Source: JAXLYX01 sp046351215 (GTDB taxonomy: Bacteria > Myxococcota_A > Polyangia > Polyangiales > Houyiibacteriaceae). Taken from it: a stretch of 64,000 nucleotides of DNA. Under the pieces are notes generated by a model. The model was not told the DNA's origin. It did not search any database and saw nothing but the letters and a program-made list of their open reading frames with translations. A program made the position numbers and the translations under genes. Positions 49,535 to 57,468 of the stretch are shown here, piece after piece; positions within the stretch are counted from its first letter, which is position 1; every line of letters begins with the position of its first letter. Location: positions 39,333 to 103,332 of the forward strand of contig JAXLYX010000021.1 of NCBI GenBank assembly GCA_046351215.1, read 5' to 3'.

Positions 49535-50266
49535 ATGGCGCGCATCTTCGTCACCGGCTCCGCGGATGGCCTCGGTCGTGCGAACGCGCAGGCGCTCCTC
49601 GCCGAAGGGCATCGCGTGGTCGTCCACGTTCGGAGCGAGCGACGGCGAGCGGCCGTCGAAGACCTGGTCGCGCGCGGCGCCGAGCTGGTCGTCGGGGACC
49701 TCGCCGACCTCGAGCGGACGCGCGACGTCGCTGAGCAGGTGAACGCGCTCGGCGCCATGGACGTCGTGATCCACAACGCGGGCGTGTACTCGGGCGCCGC
49801 GGTGCTCCCGGTGAACGTCGTCGCCCCCTACGTGTTGACCGCGCTCCTCCCGCGGCCCGCTCGTCTCGTCTACGTGAGCAGCGGCATGCATCGCGGAGGT
49901 CGCCCCGTGCTCGACGGGATGGACTGGACCGGACGGCGCGTCACGGGCTCCTACTCGGACAGCAAGCTCTTCGTCACCGCGCTCGCCGCGGCCGTCGCGC
50001 GCCTCTGGCCCGAGGTGTCGACGCACTCCGTGGATCCGGGCTGGGTGCCCACCAAGATGGGCGGCCCGCACGCGCCCGACGACCTCCGGCTCGGGCATCT
50101 CACCCAGGAGTGGCTCGCCACGACCGACGCTGCGGAGACGAAGACGAGCGGAGGCTACTGGCACCACCAACGACGCGAGGCGCCTCATCCCGCCGTTTAC
50201 GACGTCGCGTTCCAGACGAGGTTGCTCGAAGCGCTCGCTGGGGCCACCGGCGTGACGCTCCACTGA
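49535..50266 (+). CDS. Short-chain dehydrogenase/reductase
   Basis: 243 residues from ATG 49535. Classical SDR pattern: the glycine-rich GSADGLG (residues 8-14), the cofactor-selecting VHVRSERR, NAG in VVIHNAGVY (about 80-88), the Ser in YVSSGMH and YSDSK for the catalytic Tyr and Lys (about 139-143). VDPGWVPTKMGG after strand 6 is typical of the family. Arg residues after strand 2 favour NADP(H). The shorter length and missing C-terminal loop suggest the protochlorophyllide/WW-oxidoreductase-like subgroup. Substrate unknown. Confidence 0.9.
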   Translation: MARIFVTGSADGLGRANAQALLAEGHRVVVHVRSERRRAAVEDLVARGAELVVGDLADLERTRDVAEQVNALGAMDVVIHNAGVYSGAAVLPVNVVAPYVLTALLPRPARLVYVSSGMHRGGRPVLDGMDWTGRRVTGSYSDSKLFVTALAAAVARLWPEVSTHSVDPGWVPTKMGGPHAPDDLRLGHLTQEWLATTDAAETKTSGGYWHHQRREAPHPAVYDVAFQTRLLEALAGATGVTLH

Positions 50267-50292
50267 GCGGGGCGTCCTTCGGCCCACACCCC

Positions 50293-51354
50293 TCATCCCT
50301 TCGAGACCGCGAACCCCAGGCGCGCGAGCAGCGCCTCGGCCGCTGCGCGATTCGCGGGTGAGAAAGCGACCCAGCGGAGGGTCTGCTCGGCCTCCTCGCG
50401 TCGTCCCAGCCGCGCGAGCACCTCGCCCTTGGCGAGGTAACCCTCGAAGAGCCTGTACGAGGGCAGCGAGCTCTCGAGATCCTCGAGCGCCTCGGCGTCG
50501 CGCCCGAGCATCGCGAGGAGCAGACCGCGGTGGGCGCGCAATCGAACGCGGGTCCGCCGATCGCGATCGAGGGCGAGCGCCTCGTCGTACGCCGACACCG
50601 CCTCGGCCGCACGCCCGAACCCCTCGAGCAGGCGCGCCCGGCGCTCCCACGCGTACGCCGAGCGCGGACGATGGACCGCGAGGCGCTCGTCGAGGGCGAG
50701 CGCGTCCGCCGCGAGGTGGTCGCTCTGGAGGAGCGCATGCAGCTGCCACCCGACGCGCTCGTGGGTCGGATCGAGGTCGAGCGCTTCGCGCAGCAGGGCG
50801 CGCGCGCCCTCACGGTCTCCGGCGTACGAGCGCACGTAGCTCGCCGCGAGCAGGGTCTCGGGGTCGCGAAGGGTCGCGAGCGCGCGCGCGATCTCGGCCT
50901 CCGGGGAGACCGTCCGCCGCGCTCCGCTCACGGCGAGGCGCGCGCGCTCGAGGCGGAGCAGGGCGTCGTCCGGAAGGACCTCGACGAGATGGTCGGCGTC
51001 GCGGTCCTTGGCCGCGTTGCGCTCCTCGTCCGACGAGTCGGGATCGACCGAGGAGCGATGCGGCGCGATCGCCGCCTCGAAGGCGAGCCACGACGGACGG
51101 TTGTCGATGCGGTAGATGCCTTCCTCCACCTTGGTTCCGAAGGGCGCCACCACCGACCCGAGCCATGCATCGACGAACGCGGGCTCCGGCTCGTACACGT
51201 CCCCGGGAGGCAGCCATCGTCCCGGCGCACGGACGAACCAGCGTTCCCCGTCGGACGAGCACGTGAGCTCCCAGGTCGCGAGCGGCGTCTCGTGCCGAAC
51301 GGGCACTCCGTCGCGAAGCACGTAGAGCAGACCGATGCGGCGCGTCGTCTCCAT
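50293..51354 (-). CDS. TPR-repeat protein
   Basis: 353 residues from ATG 51354. The N-terminal 130 residues are soluble with a Trp-rich pattern (ETPLATWELTCSSDGERWFVRAPGRWLPPGDVYEPEPAFVDAWLG). The C-terminal 200 residues are helical repeats of about 34 residues (ALLREALDLDPTHERVGWQLHALLQSDHLAADALALDERL, AEAVSAYDEALALDRDRRTRVRLRAHRGLLLAMLGRDAEALEDLESSL), which are TPRs. Likely a protein-protein scaffold; partner unknown. No signal peptide. It is followed on the other strand by the lipase operon with a 216-bp divergent region. Confidence 0.78.
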   Translation of the reverse strand: METTRRIGLLYVLRDGVPVRHETPLATWELTCSSDGERWFVRAPGRWLPPGDVYEPEPAFVDAWLGSVVAPFGTKVEEGIYRIDNRPSWLAFEAAIAPHRSSVDPDSSDEERNAAKDRDADHLVEVLPDDALLRLERARLAVSGARRTVSPEAEIARALATLRDPETLLAASYVRSYAGDREGARALLREALDLDPTHERVGWQLHALLQSDHLAADALALDERLAVHRPRSAYAWERRARLLEGFGRAAEAVSAYDEALALDRDRRTRVRLRAHRGLLLAMLGRDAEALEDLESSLPSYRLFEGYLAKGEVLARLGRREEAEQTLRWVAFSPANRAAAEALLARLGFAVSKG

Positions 51355-51570
51355 GGACGGAGGATAGCCGAAGGGCACGCGCTTCGATCGCGAGGACGGA
51401 CGGCGCCGTTCCGCGATCTGCGAGGCCCCCCCCGCGGCCCGAGCCGCCTTCCGATCGCGCCAATCGATGTGCCGCGTCGACCAGGGCTCCCGTTTCGATG
51501 GATCCCGTGCCTGCGGCGCGTTTCTCTCTCCGGCGTCCGGCTCGCTCGAGCCGGCGGGGAGGGAATCGGC

Positions 51571-52542
51571 ATGATCTACGGACGTTCCGGCACGCGGGCG
51601 GTCGCTCTCGGGCTCGTGCTCGCGCTCGGCACAGGTTGCCACGACACCGGGAGCACGGTGGACGACTCGAGTCAGGAGCTCGTGGGAGCGGGTCAGCGCG
51701 ACTACACGAAGACCCAGTATCCGATCGTGCTCTGCCATGGGCTGCTCGGATTCCGCGATCTCTTCGGGCTCGTCGACTACTGGTACGGGATCCCGGGCGC
51801 GCTCTCGGACGGCGGGGCGAAGGTCTTCGTCACGGAGACGATCCCGCTCGAATCGAGCGAGGCGCGGGGCGAGGCCCTGATCCCGCAGATCGAGGAGATC
51901 CTCGCGCTGACGGGAGCTCCGAAGGTGAACCTCGTCGGCCACAGCCAGGGGGCTCTCGACGTGCGCTACATCGCGGCCGTCCGCCCCGATCTCGTCGCCT
52001 CCGTCACGAGCGTCGGAGGCCCGCACCTCGGAGCCGATCTCGCGGACGTGGTCGAGACGAACACCTTCGGAACGCTCGACGACAAGCTGATCGCCTCCCT
52101 CGGGAAGATCATCACGCTCGCGGCCGGTTCGCACTTCCAGCTGAACGAGCAAGCGGCCATCCACCAGCTCACGACGAGCTACATCACCGGCACCTTCAAT
52201 CGGCGGTACCCGGCGGGCGTTCCACTCGCCCGCTGCGGTCAGGGCGCGTCGATCGCGAACGGCATCCGCTACTTCTCGTGGAGCGGCACGGCGATCCACA
52301 CGAACACGCTCGACGTCCTCGACGTGGGTTTCGCCGTCACGTCGCTCTTCTATCCGGGCCACGAGGACGACGGCCTCGTCGGCCGGTGCAGCTCCCACCT
52401 CGGCATGGTGATCCGCGACGACTACGCGATGAATCACCTCGACGAGGTCAACCACATCCTCGGCCTCGTCGACGTCTGGCACGTGCGCCCGGAAGCCGTG
52501 TTCCGGATGCACGCGAACCGCCTCAAGAACGCGGGGCTCTGA
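51571..52542 (+). CDS. Secreted triacylglycerol lipase (family I.1/I.2 type)
   Basis: 323 residues from ATG 51571 with GGGGAGGGAATCGGC upstream. A signal peptide of about 25 residues (ending near LALGTGC, not a strict lipobox) is followed by QYPIVLCHGLLGFRD with the oxyanion HGLLG. The nucleophile is GHSQG (about residue 130); the acid is the Asp in GHEDDGLV and the base the His in NHLDEVNH. Calcium and disulfide positions are those of Pseudomonas/Burkholderia lipases (CGQG... and GRCSSHLG). It needs its foldase, encoded next. Export of the folded enzyme by type II secretion is expected. Confidence 0.93.
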   Translation: MIYGRSGTRAVALGLVLALGTGCHDTGSTVDDSSQELVGAGQRDYTKTQYPIVLCHGLLGFRDLFGLVDYWYGIPGALSDGGAKVFVTETIPLESSEARGEALIPQIEEILALTGAPKVNLVGHSQGALDVRYIAAVRPDLVASVTSVGGPHLGADLADVVETNTFGTLDDKLIASLGKIITLAAGSHFQLNEQAAIHQLTTSYITGTFNRRYPAGVPLARCGQGASIANGIRYFSWSGTAIHTNTLDVLDVGFAVTSLFYPGHEDDGLVGRCSSHLGMVIRDDYAMNHLDEVNHILGLVDVWHVRPEAVFRMHANRLKNAGL

Positions 52543-52543
52543 C

Positions 52544-53575
52544 GTGGGCAGCGCTCGCGCCCGCTCCGTGCGCCGAGGAGTCGCGCTCGTCTTCGTCGCG
52601 GGCGTGCTCTTCGTCGGCTTCCGCATGTCCCCTCGCTCCGAGGAGCGCCCGGCCGTCCCGCCGCTGCCCGTCGCGGACGCTCCGCTCGAGCCCGAGGCGA
52701 CGCCATCGCGCGCGGCCGCACACGACGCGGTCATGCCCCAAGGCGTCGAAGAGCCCTCGCCGGGCTCGCTCGCCGCCTCGCTCCGCGGCACCTCGATCGA
52801 CGGGGACTTCGATCGGGGCGCGGACGGGCGCGTCGTCTTCGGCCCGGCGATGGTCCGACTCTTCGACTACCTCCGCTCGACGATCGGCGAGGCGAGCGAG
52901 GACGAGGTGCGGTCCTTCCTCGAGCGGCTCGCGCGCGCACGCCTCGCGGATGCGGAGGACGTCGACCGAGTGCTCTTCCTCTACGATCGCTACGTCGCGA
53001 TGCTCGACGAGGCGGCCGATCGGCTCCCCTCGGAGCGGAGGGAGGGCGATCCCGAGGGCGCGCTCGCGCTCCTCCACGCGATCCGCGTCTCGGCCTTCGG
53101 CGAGGAGGATGCCGCGCGCGCATTCGGCGAGAGCGAGCGGATCGCGAGCGGGCTCTTCGCGCGGGCCCGCGTGCTCTCCGAGACCTCGCTCTCCGCGGAC
53201 GAGCGGGAGCGTCGGCTCGAGGCGATCGAGGCCGACATGCCGGAAGCGGAGGCGTCGGCGTTGCGAGCGATGCGAACGACCGCGCGGCTCCGCGAGCGGA
53301 CCTCGGAGCTCCGCCAGGCTGGCGCGGACGAGGAGGCGATCCGGGAGCTCCGCGTCGCCTCCGTCGGCGTCGCGGCGGCCGATCGCCTCGAGGCGCTCGA
53401 TGCCGCCCGCGAGGCCTTCCGCGCGCGCGTCGATGCGTATCGGAGGGAGCTCGCCGCGCTGGGCGCGCGGAGCCCGGACGGGCCGGGCGACGAGGCGATC
53501 GCGGCGCTGCGGGCGCGTCATTTCGAGGGTGCGGAGCTACTGCGGATCGCGGCGCTCGATCGGCTGGAGCGTTGA
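52544..53575 (+). CDS. lif: Lipase-specific foldase (Lif) for the upstream lipase
   Basis: 343 residues from GTG 52544, one base after the lipase stop, so the two genes are coupled. An N-terminal membrane segment (RRGVALVFVAGVLFVGF) anchors it in the inner membrane with the rest in the periplasm. The foldase signature RLFDYLRSTIGEAS (about residue 110) follows SLRGTSIDGDF, which is the known mini-domain 1 pattern. The remaining 220 residues form the helical extended arm that wraps the lipase. Lif steers folding of one lipase. Lipase-Lif pairs are best known in Gamma- and Betaproteobacteria; their presence here is worth noting. Confidence 0.92.
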   Translation: MGSARARSVRRGVALVFVAGVLFVGFRMSPRSEERPAVPPLPVADAPLEPEATPSRAAAHDAVMPQGVEEPSPGSLAASLRGTSIDGDFDRGADGRVVFGPAMVRLFDYLRSTIGEASEDEVRSFLERLARARLADAEDVDRVLFLYDRYVAMLDEAADRLPSERREGDPEGALALLHAIRVSAFGEEDAARAFGESERIASGLFARARVLSETSLSADERERRLEAIEADMPEAEASALRAMRTTARLRERTSELRQAGADEEAIRELRVASVGVAAADRLEALDAAREAFRARVDAYRRELAALGARSPDGPGDEAIAALRARHFEGAELLRIAALDRLER

Positions 53576-53612
53576 GGGGACGGTGGGGCGACCGGCCCGG
53601 AAGCCGCCGGGA

Positions 53613-54830
53613 TCAGGGGCAGGAGTTCCACGGGCCGTACGAAGCGCACGTGCCCACCGTCGCGGCATCGCTCGTACGGCCTGCGCAATAGCCTCCGAGG
53701 CATTCCTCGTTGGATGCGCAGCTCGAGCCGTCGGCGCCCGTCCGACAGACGTGCGCGAGACATTTCGCGCCCGCGCCGCAGTGCGCGTCGTCGATGCACG
53801 CCGAGCCCTCCGAGCCATCCCCGACCTCGACACACCGGTACGTGGTCTCGTCGCAGATCAGGTTGTCGGCGAACGCGCAGGAGCCGGCGGAGAACACGTT
53901 GGGATTGCACGCCTCTCCGCGCCCACGCGGTCGAACGACGAGACACGTCGCCGAGTCCGCCGAGGTGTGGATGCACATCGCACCGATCGCGCAGGAGTTC
54001 GTGGGCCCGTACGGTGATTGGCAGCTCTTCCCCGGCGCCATGGGCTCTCCACAACGCCCCACCTCGGCGTGAGCGGCGTCGAAGAGGCAAGCGAGACCGC
54101 GAGCGCAGACGGTCCGGGGGCCGGCCCCCACGAAGCCGCAGGCCTGACCGCGTCCTGCGATCGGATTCGTCGGCTCCTCGCAGTGCCCCGCCGTGGCGCT
54201 CGGAGCGTCGGCGACGCACGTCAGGAAGGTGCCGCAGCCGCGATCGACCGCCGAGGTGTCGCAGGCATCGCCTGGACGGAAGCCGGCCGCGCTGCGGTCG
54301 GCCGCGCAGAGGCTGCAGCCCGACGGCTGACGCGCGAGGTACGTACCCGGTGCGCACTCCTCCGGGAGCCGCGCCGCCTCGCCGGCATTCTTGGTCCCCT
54401 CGAGCACCCACGCGCAATGCGGAGGATCGATCAGGTCCCTGGCGCTGCATCCACTCGGGCCGAGCCCGCGCACCGCATCGAGACAGGCGAGCGCCTCGTC
54501 GGGACGGAACCTCACGGAGCCTTCCTCGAGCGCCTGCGCGAGCGAAGGCGTGAGACGATGCTCGAGCTCGCCTCGAACGACCGATCGGCACTCCGAGGTG
54601 CTGCGATAGGAATTCCACTCGTTCGGGTTGCCGCCCTGATCGCCGGACCCTGGGCAGGCGTAGAGACCATCGCAGTAGGCCGCTGGATAGCGGTCGAGGA
54701 ACTCGGCATACGTCGCCGGGGGATCGCTCGGGAACGAGACGGAGTCGTCACAACCCGCGGCGAGCCCCAGCAGGACGCTCGAGAGGACGAGAACGGGATG
54801 CGAGCGGAGCGTCGAACGCATGCGATTCAT
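53613..54830 (-). CDS. Cys-rich lipoprotein with Dickkopf-like units
   Basis: 405 residues from ATG 54830 (ATG 54821 is also possible). The signal peptide ends LLGLAAGC (lipobox). An N-domain of about 110 residues (ATYAEFLDRYPAAYCDGLYACPGSGDQGG, LAQALEEGSVRFRPDEALACLDAVRGLGPSGC) precedes many Cys units such as GDACDTSAVDRGCGTFLTC and ENCSYGVGS-like RCVEVGDGSEGSACIDDAHCGAGAKCLAHVC. The layout is like that of the protein at 37362, and both are likely surface proteins. No enzyme motif. Function unknown. Confidence 0.82.
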   Translation of the reverse strand: MNRMRSTLRSHPVLVLSSVLLGLAAGCDDSVSFPSDPPATYAEFLDRYPAAYCDGLYACPGSGDQGGNPNEWNSYRSTSECRSVVRGELEHRLTPSLAQALEEGSVRFRPDEALACLDAVRGLGPSGCSARDLIDPPHCAWVLEGTKNAGEAARLPEECAPGTYLARQPSGCSLCAADRSAAGFRPGDACDTSAVDRGCGTFLTCVADAPSATAGHCEEPTNPIAGRGQACGFVGAGPRTVCARGLACLFDAAHAEVGRCGEPMAPGKSCQSPYGPTNSCAIGAMCIHTSADSATCLVVRPRGRGEACNPNVFSAGSCAFADNLICDETTYRCVEVGDGSEGSACIDDAHCGAGAKCLAHVCRTGADGSSCASNEECLGGYCAGRTSDAATVGTCASYGPWNSCP

Positions 54831-55091
54831 GCGCCGTACGTCGCACGAACGTTGCGCGAGCGCCACGGTCGATCCGCGTTTCCGTCCAGGCTCCGCGCTC
54901 GACTCGTCGGCTTCGAGGGGCGGAGTTCGGCGAGGGTGCAACTTTCCAGTCCCTCGCCAGTCTTCGCCCGGTATGCCATCGGCGGACTGACTCTCGACGG
55001 ACTCGATCCGATCGTGATGCGGGGCAACGGGATCGAGGCCGCAAGACACGTGGTGCGGGAGCGGTGAGCGGCAGGAGCGCCCGCCCTCGCC

Positions 55092-55354
55092 TCAGGGAGG
55101 AGCGCCGTCTCCGCCGCAGGAGAGGTAGACGGGCACGAAGTACGTGGGTCGCGGAAGGTCGGTGACGGGAAGGACGTATCCGTCCATGTCGCAGTGCGTG
55201 GCGGACGAAGGAATCGCCCCCACTCTTCGTACGCTATCCGGGTGATTGAAGACGGGTCGCTCGAACCACACGCGATGTCTGCTCGCGTCGTCCGCGCATC
55301 GCACGCGAGCAAGAAGAGGCAGGCGATCGCGACTCCGCGCATCTCGGACCTCAT
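55092..55354 (-). pseudogene. Frameshifted small lipoprotein, third gene of the parDE operon
   Basis: ATG 55354 shares ATGA with the stop of parE, and GGAGAG lies within the parE end, so it is positioned for coupled translation. The frame begins MRSEMRGVAIACLFLLACDART, a lipobox. From about codon 28 the original frame becomes Pro/Thr/Arg-rich, while the -1/+2 frame is plainly coding: VWFERPVFNHPDSVRRVG, THCDMDGYVLPVTDLPRPTYF, VYLSCGGDGAPP, stop at 55092. The total length is 263 nt (87 codons plus 2), so one base missing near GACATCGCGTG restores it. Either decay, assembly error, or a programmed shift. Confidence 0.6.
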
Positions 55355-55671
55355 CTCTCCAGGATCCGCGCCGGAATGTCGCGTTCAGCGTGCAGCACGC
55401 GCCACACGTCGACGTGGTCGTCGCGCTCGACGTAGAAGACGAGGTAGGGGAATCCATCGAGCGGCCAGGTGCGCAGCTCCGGTAGGTCGAGCGCGTGGGC
55501 ATAGCGGGTCGCGCCGGTCGCCGGGTTGCGGCTCACGTGTCCGTACGCGCGCTCGAGCGCGTCGATGAAGCGGAGCGCGAGCGCCTCGCCGCCCTCTTGC
55601 AGATACCACGACACCGCGAGATCGACGTCATGGTTCGCCGCCGTGCGCGGTACGACGGGCTTCCTCTTCAC
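55351..55671 (-). CDS. parE: ParE/RelE-family toxin
   Basis: 106 residues from GTG 55671, which shares GTGA with the stop of parD. The compact basic fold has VVPRTAANHDVDLAVSWYLQEGGEALALRFIDALERAYGHVSRNPATGA and WPLDGFPYLVFYVERDDHVDVWRVLHAERDIPARILE, the ParE/RelE plasmid-stabilisation pattern (YLVFY..E...V.VWRV.H..RD). Known ParE toxins poison DNA gyrase. Coupled to the antitoxin gene and, by an ATGA overlap, to the frameshifted lipoprotein gene. Chromosomal location suggests a resident module. Confidence 0.92.
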   Translation of the reverse strand: MKRKPVVPRTAANHDVDLAVSWYLQEGGEALALRFIDALERAYGHVSRNPATGATRYAHALDLPELRTWPLDGFPYLVFYVERDDHVDVWRVLHAERDIPARILER

Positions 55672-55916
55672 CGACGCGTCTTCTTCGTGCCCGCTCGGAC
55701 CCGGCTGCGCAGGGCGTCGAAGTAGACAGCATCTGCCGGTGCCGCGGGCTCCGAGGAGGCACCCGCGATGAGGAGCCGCCGCAGCTGCTGGCGATCCTGG
55801 TCCCGGCGGATCAGCTCGCGGATGTACTCGCTGCTCGTCCCGTAGCCGCCGCTCGCCACCTGCTCGTCCACGAACGCCTTGAGCGCCTCGGGGAGCGAGA
55901 TGTTCATGGTGCTCAT
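55668..55916 (-). CDS. parD: ParD-type antitoxin
   Basis: 82 residues from ATG 55916 (ATG 55907 possible). The N-terminal ribbon-helix-helix is MNISLPEALKAFVDEQVASGGYGTSSEYIRELIRRDQDR, the ParD pattern, with the strand for DNA contact at NISLP. The C-terminal tail (QQLRRLLIAGASSEPAAPADAVYFDAL) would bind ParE. It overlaps parE by 4 bp. Upstream are three ATGG repeats at an exact 10-bp spacing that may be its own operator, which fits autoregulation in this family. Confidence 0.92.
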   Translation of the reverse strand: MSTMNISLPEALKAFVDEQVASGGYGTSSEYIRELIRRDQDRQQLRRLLIAGASSEPAAPADAVYFDALRSRVRAGTKKTRR

Positions 55917-55934
55917 CCGACCAGTCTGGGCGGT

Positions 55935-55960
55935 ATGGCAAAAAATGGCAAGGCATGGTC
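55935..55960. promoter_or_regulatory. Three helically phased ATGG repeats upstream of parD
   Basis: ATGGCA at 55935, ATGGCA at 55945 and ATGGTC at 55955 repeat with an exact 10-bp period, 19-44 bases upstream of the parD start. Same-face phasing suits a ribbon-helix-helix repressor. Likely parDE operator. Confidence 0.45.
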
Positions 55961-56009
55961 GGGCGCGAGACGGATGGCCTCGCCCCACGCGCGAACCCAC
56001 ACTCCCGCC

Positions 56010-56513
56010 ATGCAGTACGTCGTGAAGCTCTCCACCGTGTACCGCTGCTCCCTCGAGCGCGCATTCAAGACGCCGATGCTCTGCGACGTCTCCAAGGTGC
56101 ACACGGGCTTCCTCGTGATGCCGCGCGTCACGCACTGCACCGAGGACGAGGACTGGGGCCGCGTGGGCAGCCGCAAGCGCGTGTTCGTCGCGCCCTCGCT
56201 CACGCAGCCCGGCGGCGAGGCCTCGACCGACGCCGTGCTCGAGCGGGTGGAGAACACGCATTGGAAGATCGAGGTCGGCGACTTCAAGGCGTGGATGCTC
56301 GGCTTCACGCGCTTCGTCGGCGAATGGGACACGACGCCGCTCGGGCCGAACGAGACCCGCATCGACTACACGTACACGCTGCACGCCAGCGCCCCGTGGC
56401 TCGCGCCGCTCCAATGGCTCTTCGCGCGCATGTTCTGGCCCGTCTACATGCGCCGGGTGCTCGAGAACGTGCGCCGCATGGCCGAGGGCGAGGAGCCGTA
56501 CCGACACGCGTGA
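56010..56513 (+). CDS. SRPBCC/START-like protein
   Basis: 167 residues from ATG 56010. It begins QYVVKLSTVYRCSLERAFKTPMLCDVSKVHTGFLVMPRVTHCTEDEDWG and ends ETRIDYTYTLHASAPWLAPLQWLFARMFWPVYMRRVLENVRRMAEGEEPY. This is the polyketide-cyclase/START-like (SRPBCC) helix-grip fold; the central beta strands carry W-K-I-E-V-G-D-F. The C-terminal hydrophobic stretch (PLQWLFARMFWPVYMRRVL) lies along the long final helix and may bind a ligand or membrane. No enzyme residue is certain. Standalone gene between parDE and the YebC-type gene. Confidence 0.82.
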   Translation: MQYVVKLSTVYRCSLERAFKTPMLCDVSKVHTGFLVMPRVTHCTEDEDWGRVGSRKRVFVAPSLTQPGGEASTDAVLERVENTHWKIEVGDFKAWMLGFTRFVGEWDTTPLGPNETRIDYTYTLHASAPWLAPLQWLFARMFWPVYMRRVLENVRRMAEGEEPYRHA

Positions 56514-56572
56514 GGATCGCAGGGTCCTGCGCGCGTACGCCGGTCACGGCTCCCCGAGGAGGCCGCGCTCGC

Positions 56573-57295
56573 TCAGGCGAGGTTGTGGAAGACGTGCTGG
56601 ACGTCGTCGTCCTGCTGCAGCGCGTCCACGAGCTCGAGCACTTCCTTCGCCTGCTCTTCCGACAGGGTCGTGAGCGTCTGCGGGATGTAGGCCAGTCCGC
56701 TCGAGACGATCGGGATCTTCTTCGCCTCGAGAGCGGACTGGAGCGAGCCGAAGTCGGTGAACGCGCAGCGCATCAGGAGCAGCGGCTCGCCCTTCTCGCC
56801 CTCGACCTCGCCCATCTCCTCGAGCCCGTGATCGATGAGGTCGAGCTCGAGCGCTTCGAGGTCGAGGCCCGCCGGCGAGACGCGGAACTCGCCCATGCGC
56901 TTGAAGAGGAAGCCGACGGAACCCGTCGTGCCGAGGTTCCCGTCGTAGTCCTTGAACGCGAGGCGGACGTTGGCGACGGTGCGCGTCGGATTGTCGGTCG
57001 CGGTCTCCACCAGCACGGCGATCCCGTGGGGAGCGTAGCCTTCGTAGAGGATGACCTCGTAGTCGACCTGCTGCTGGCCGCTCGCCTTCTTGATCGCCGC
57101 TTCGATCTTGTCCTTCGGCATGTTGACCGAGCGGGCGTTCTGGAGCGCGCGGCGTAGCGCCGGGTTGTTCTCCGGAAGCGGACCCGCCGCCTTGACGGCC
57201 ATGGCGATCTCCTTGCCGCAGCGCGTGAACGCCTTGGCCATTCGATCCCAGCGGGCAAACATGGTGGTCTTGCGTGTCTCGAAAATACGTCCCAT
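56573..57295 (-). CDS. YebC/PmpR family regulator, YeeN subfamily
   Basis: 240 residues from ATG 57295. The N-terminus MGRIFETRKTTMFARWDRMAKAFTRCGKEI is the YeeN-type start. NPALRRALQNARSVNMPKDKIEAAIKKA and YEVILYEGYAPHGIAVLVETATDNPTRTVANVR are the family signatures in domain 1 and 2; GSVGFLFKRMGEF follows. The protein has the three-domain layout of the TACO1/YebC family, which binds DNA or the ribosome and, in some bacteria, helps translation of polyproline-type stalls. Well conserved and complete, standalone gene. Confidence 0.95.
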   Translation of the reverse strand: MGRIFETRKTTMFARWDRMAKAFTRCGKEIAMAVKAAGPLPENNPALRRALQNARSVNMPKDKIEAAIKKASGQQQVDYEVILYEGYAPHGIAVLVETATDNPTRTVANVRLAFKDYDGNLGTTGSVGFLFKRMGEFRVSPAGLDLEALELDLIDHGLEEMGEVEGEKGEPLLLMRCAFTDFGSLQSALEAKKIPIVSSGLAYIPQTLTTLSEEQAKEVLELVDALQQDDDVQHVFHNLA

Positions 57296-57468
57296 GGCCC
57301 GACGGAGTTACCACGGATCCGGCGGCCGGACGACGTCCCGGCGGGGGGGTCCGGGGGACACGAGCGACGGCCCGCCCAGCCCTTCGCGGAGCGCCTGCCA
57401 CGCCGTTCGAAGCTTCGTTGGCGGCGCCCGCCGGGGCATGATCGCCCGAGACCGCTCGGAGGCGCCTC

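Noticed and set aside
54827..55354. A 175-residue lipoprotein in one frame over the region of the frameshifted gene
   Set aside because: After codon 28 the frame loses coding character, and the shifted frame has clear coding quality with a stop at 55092.
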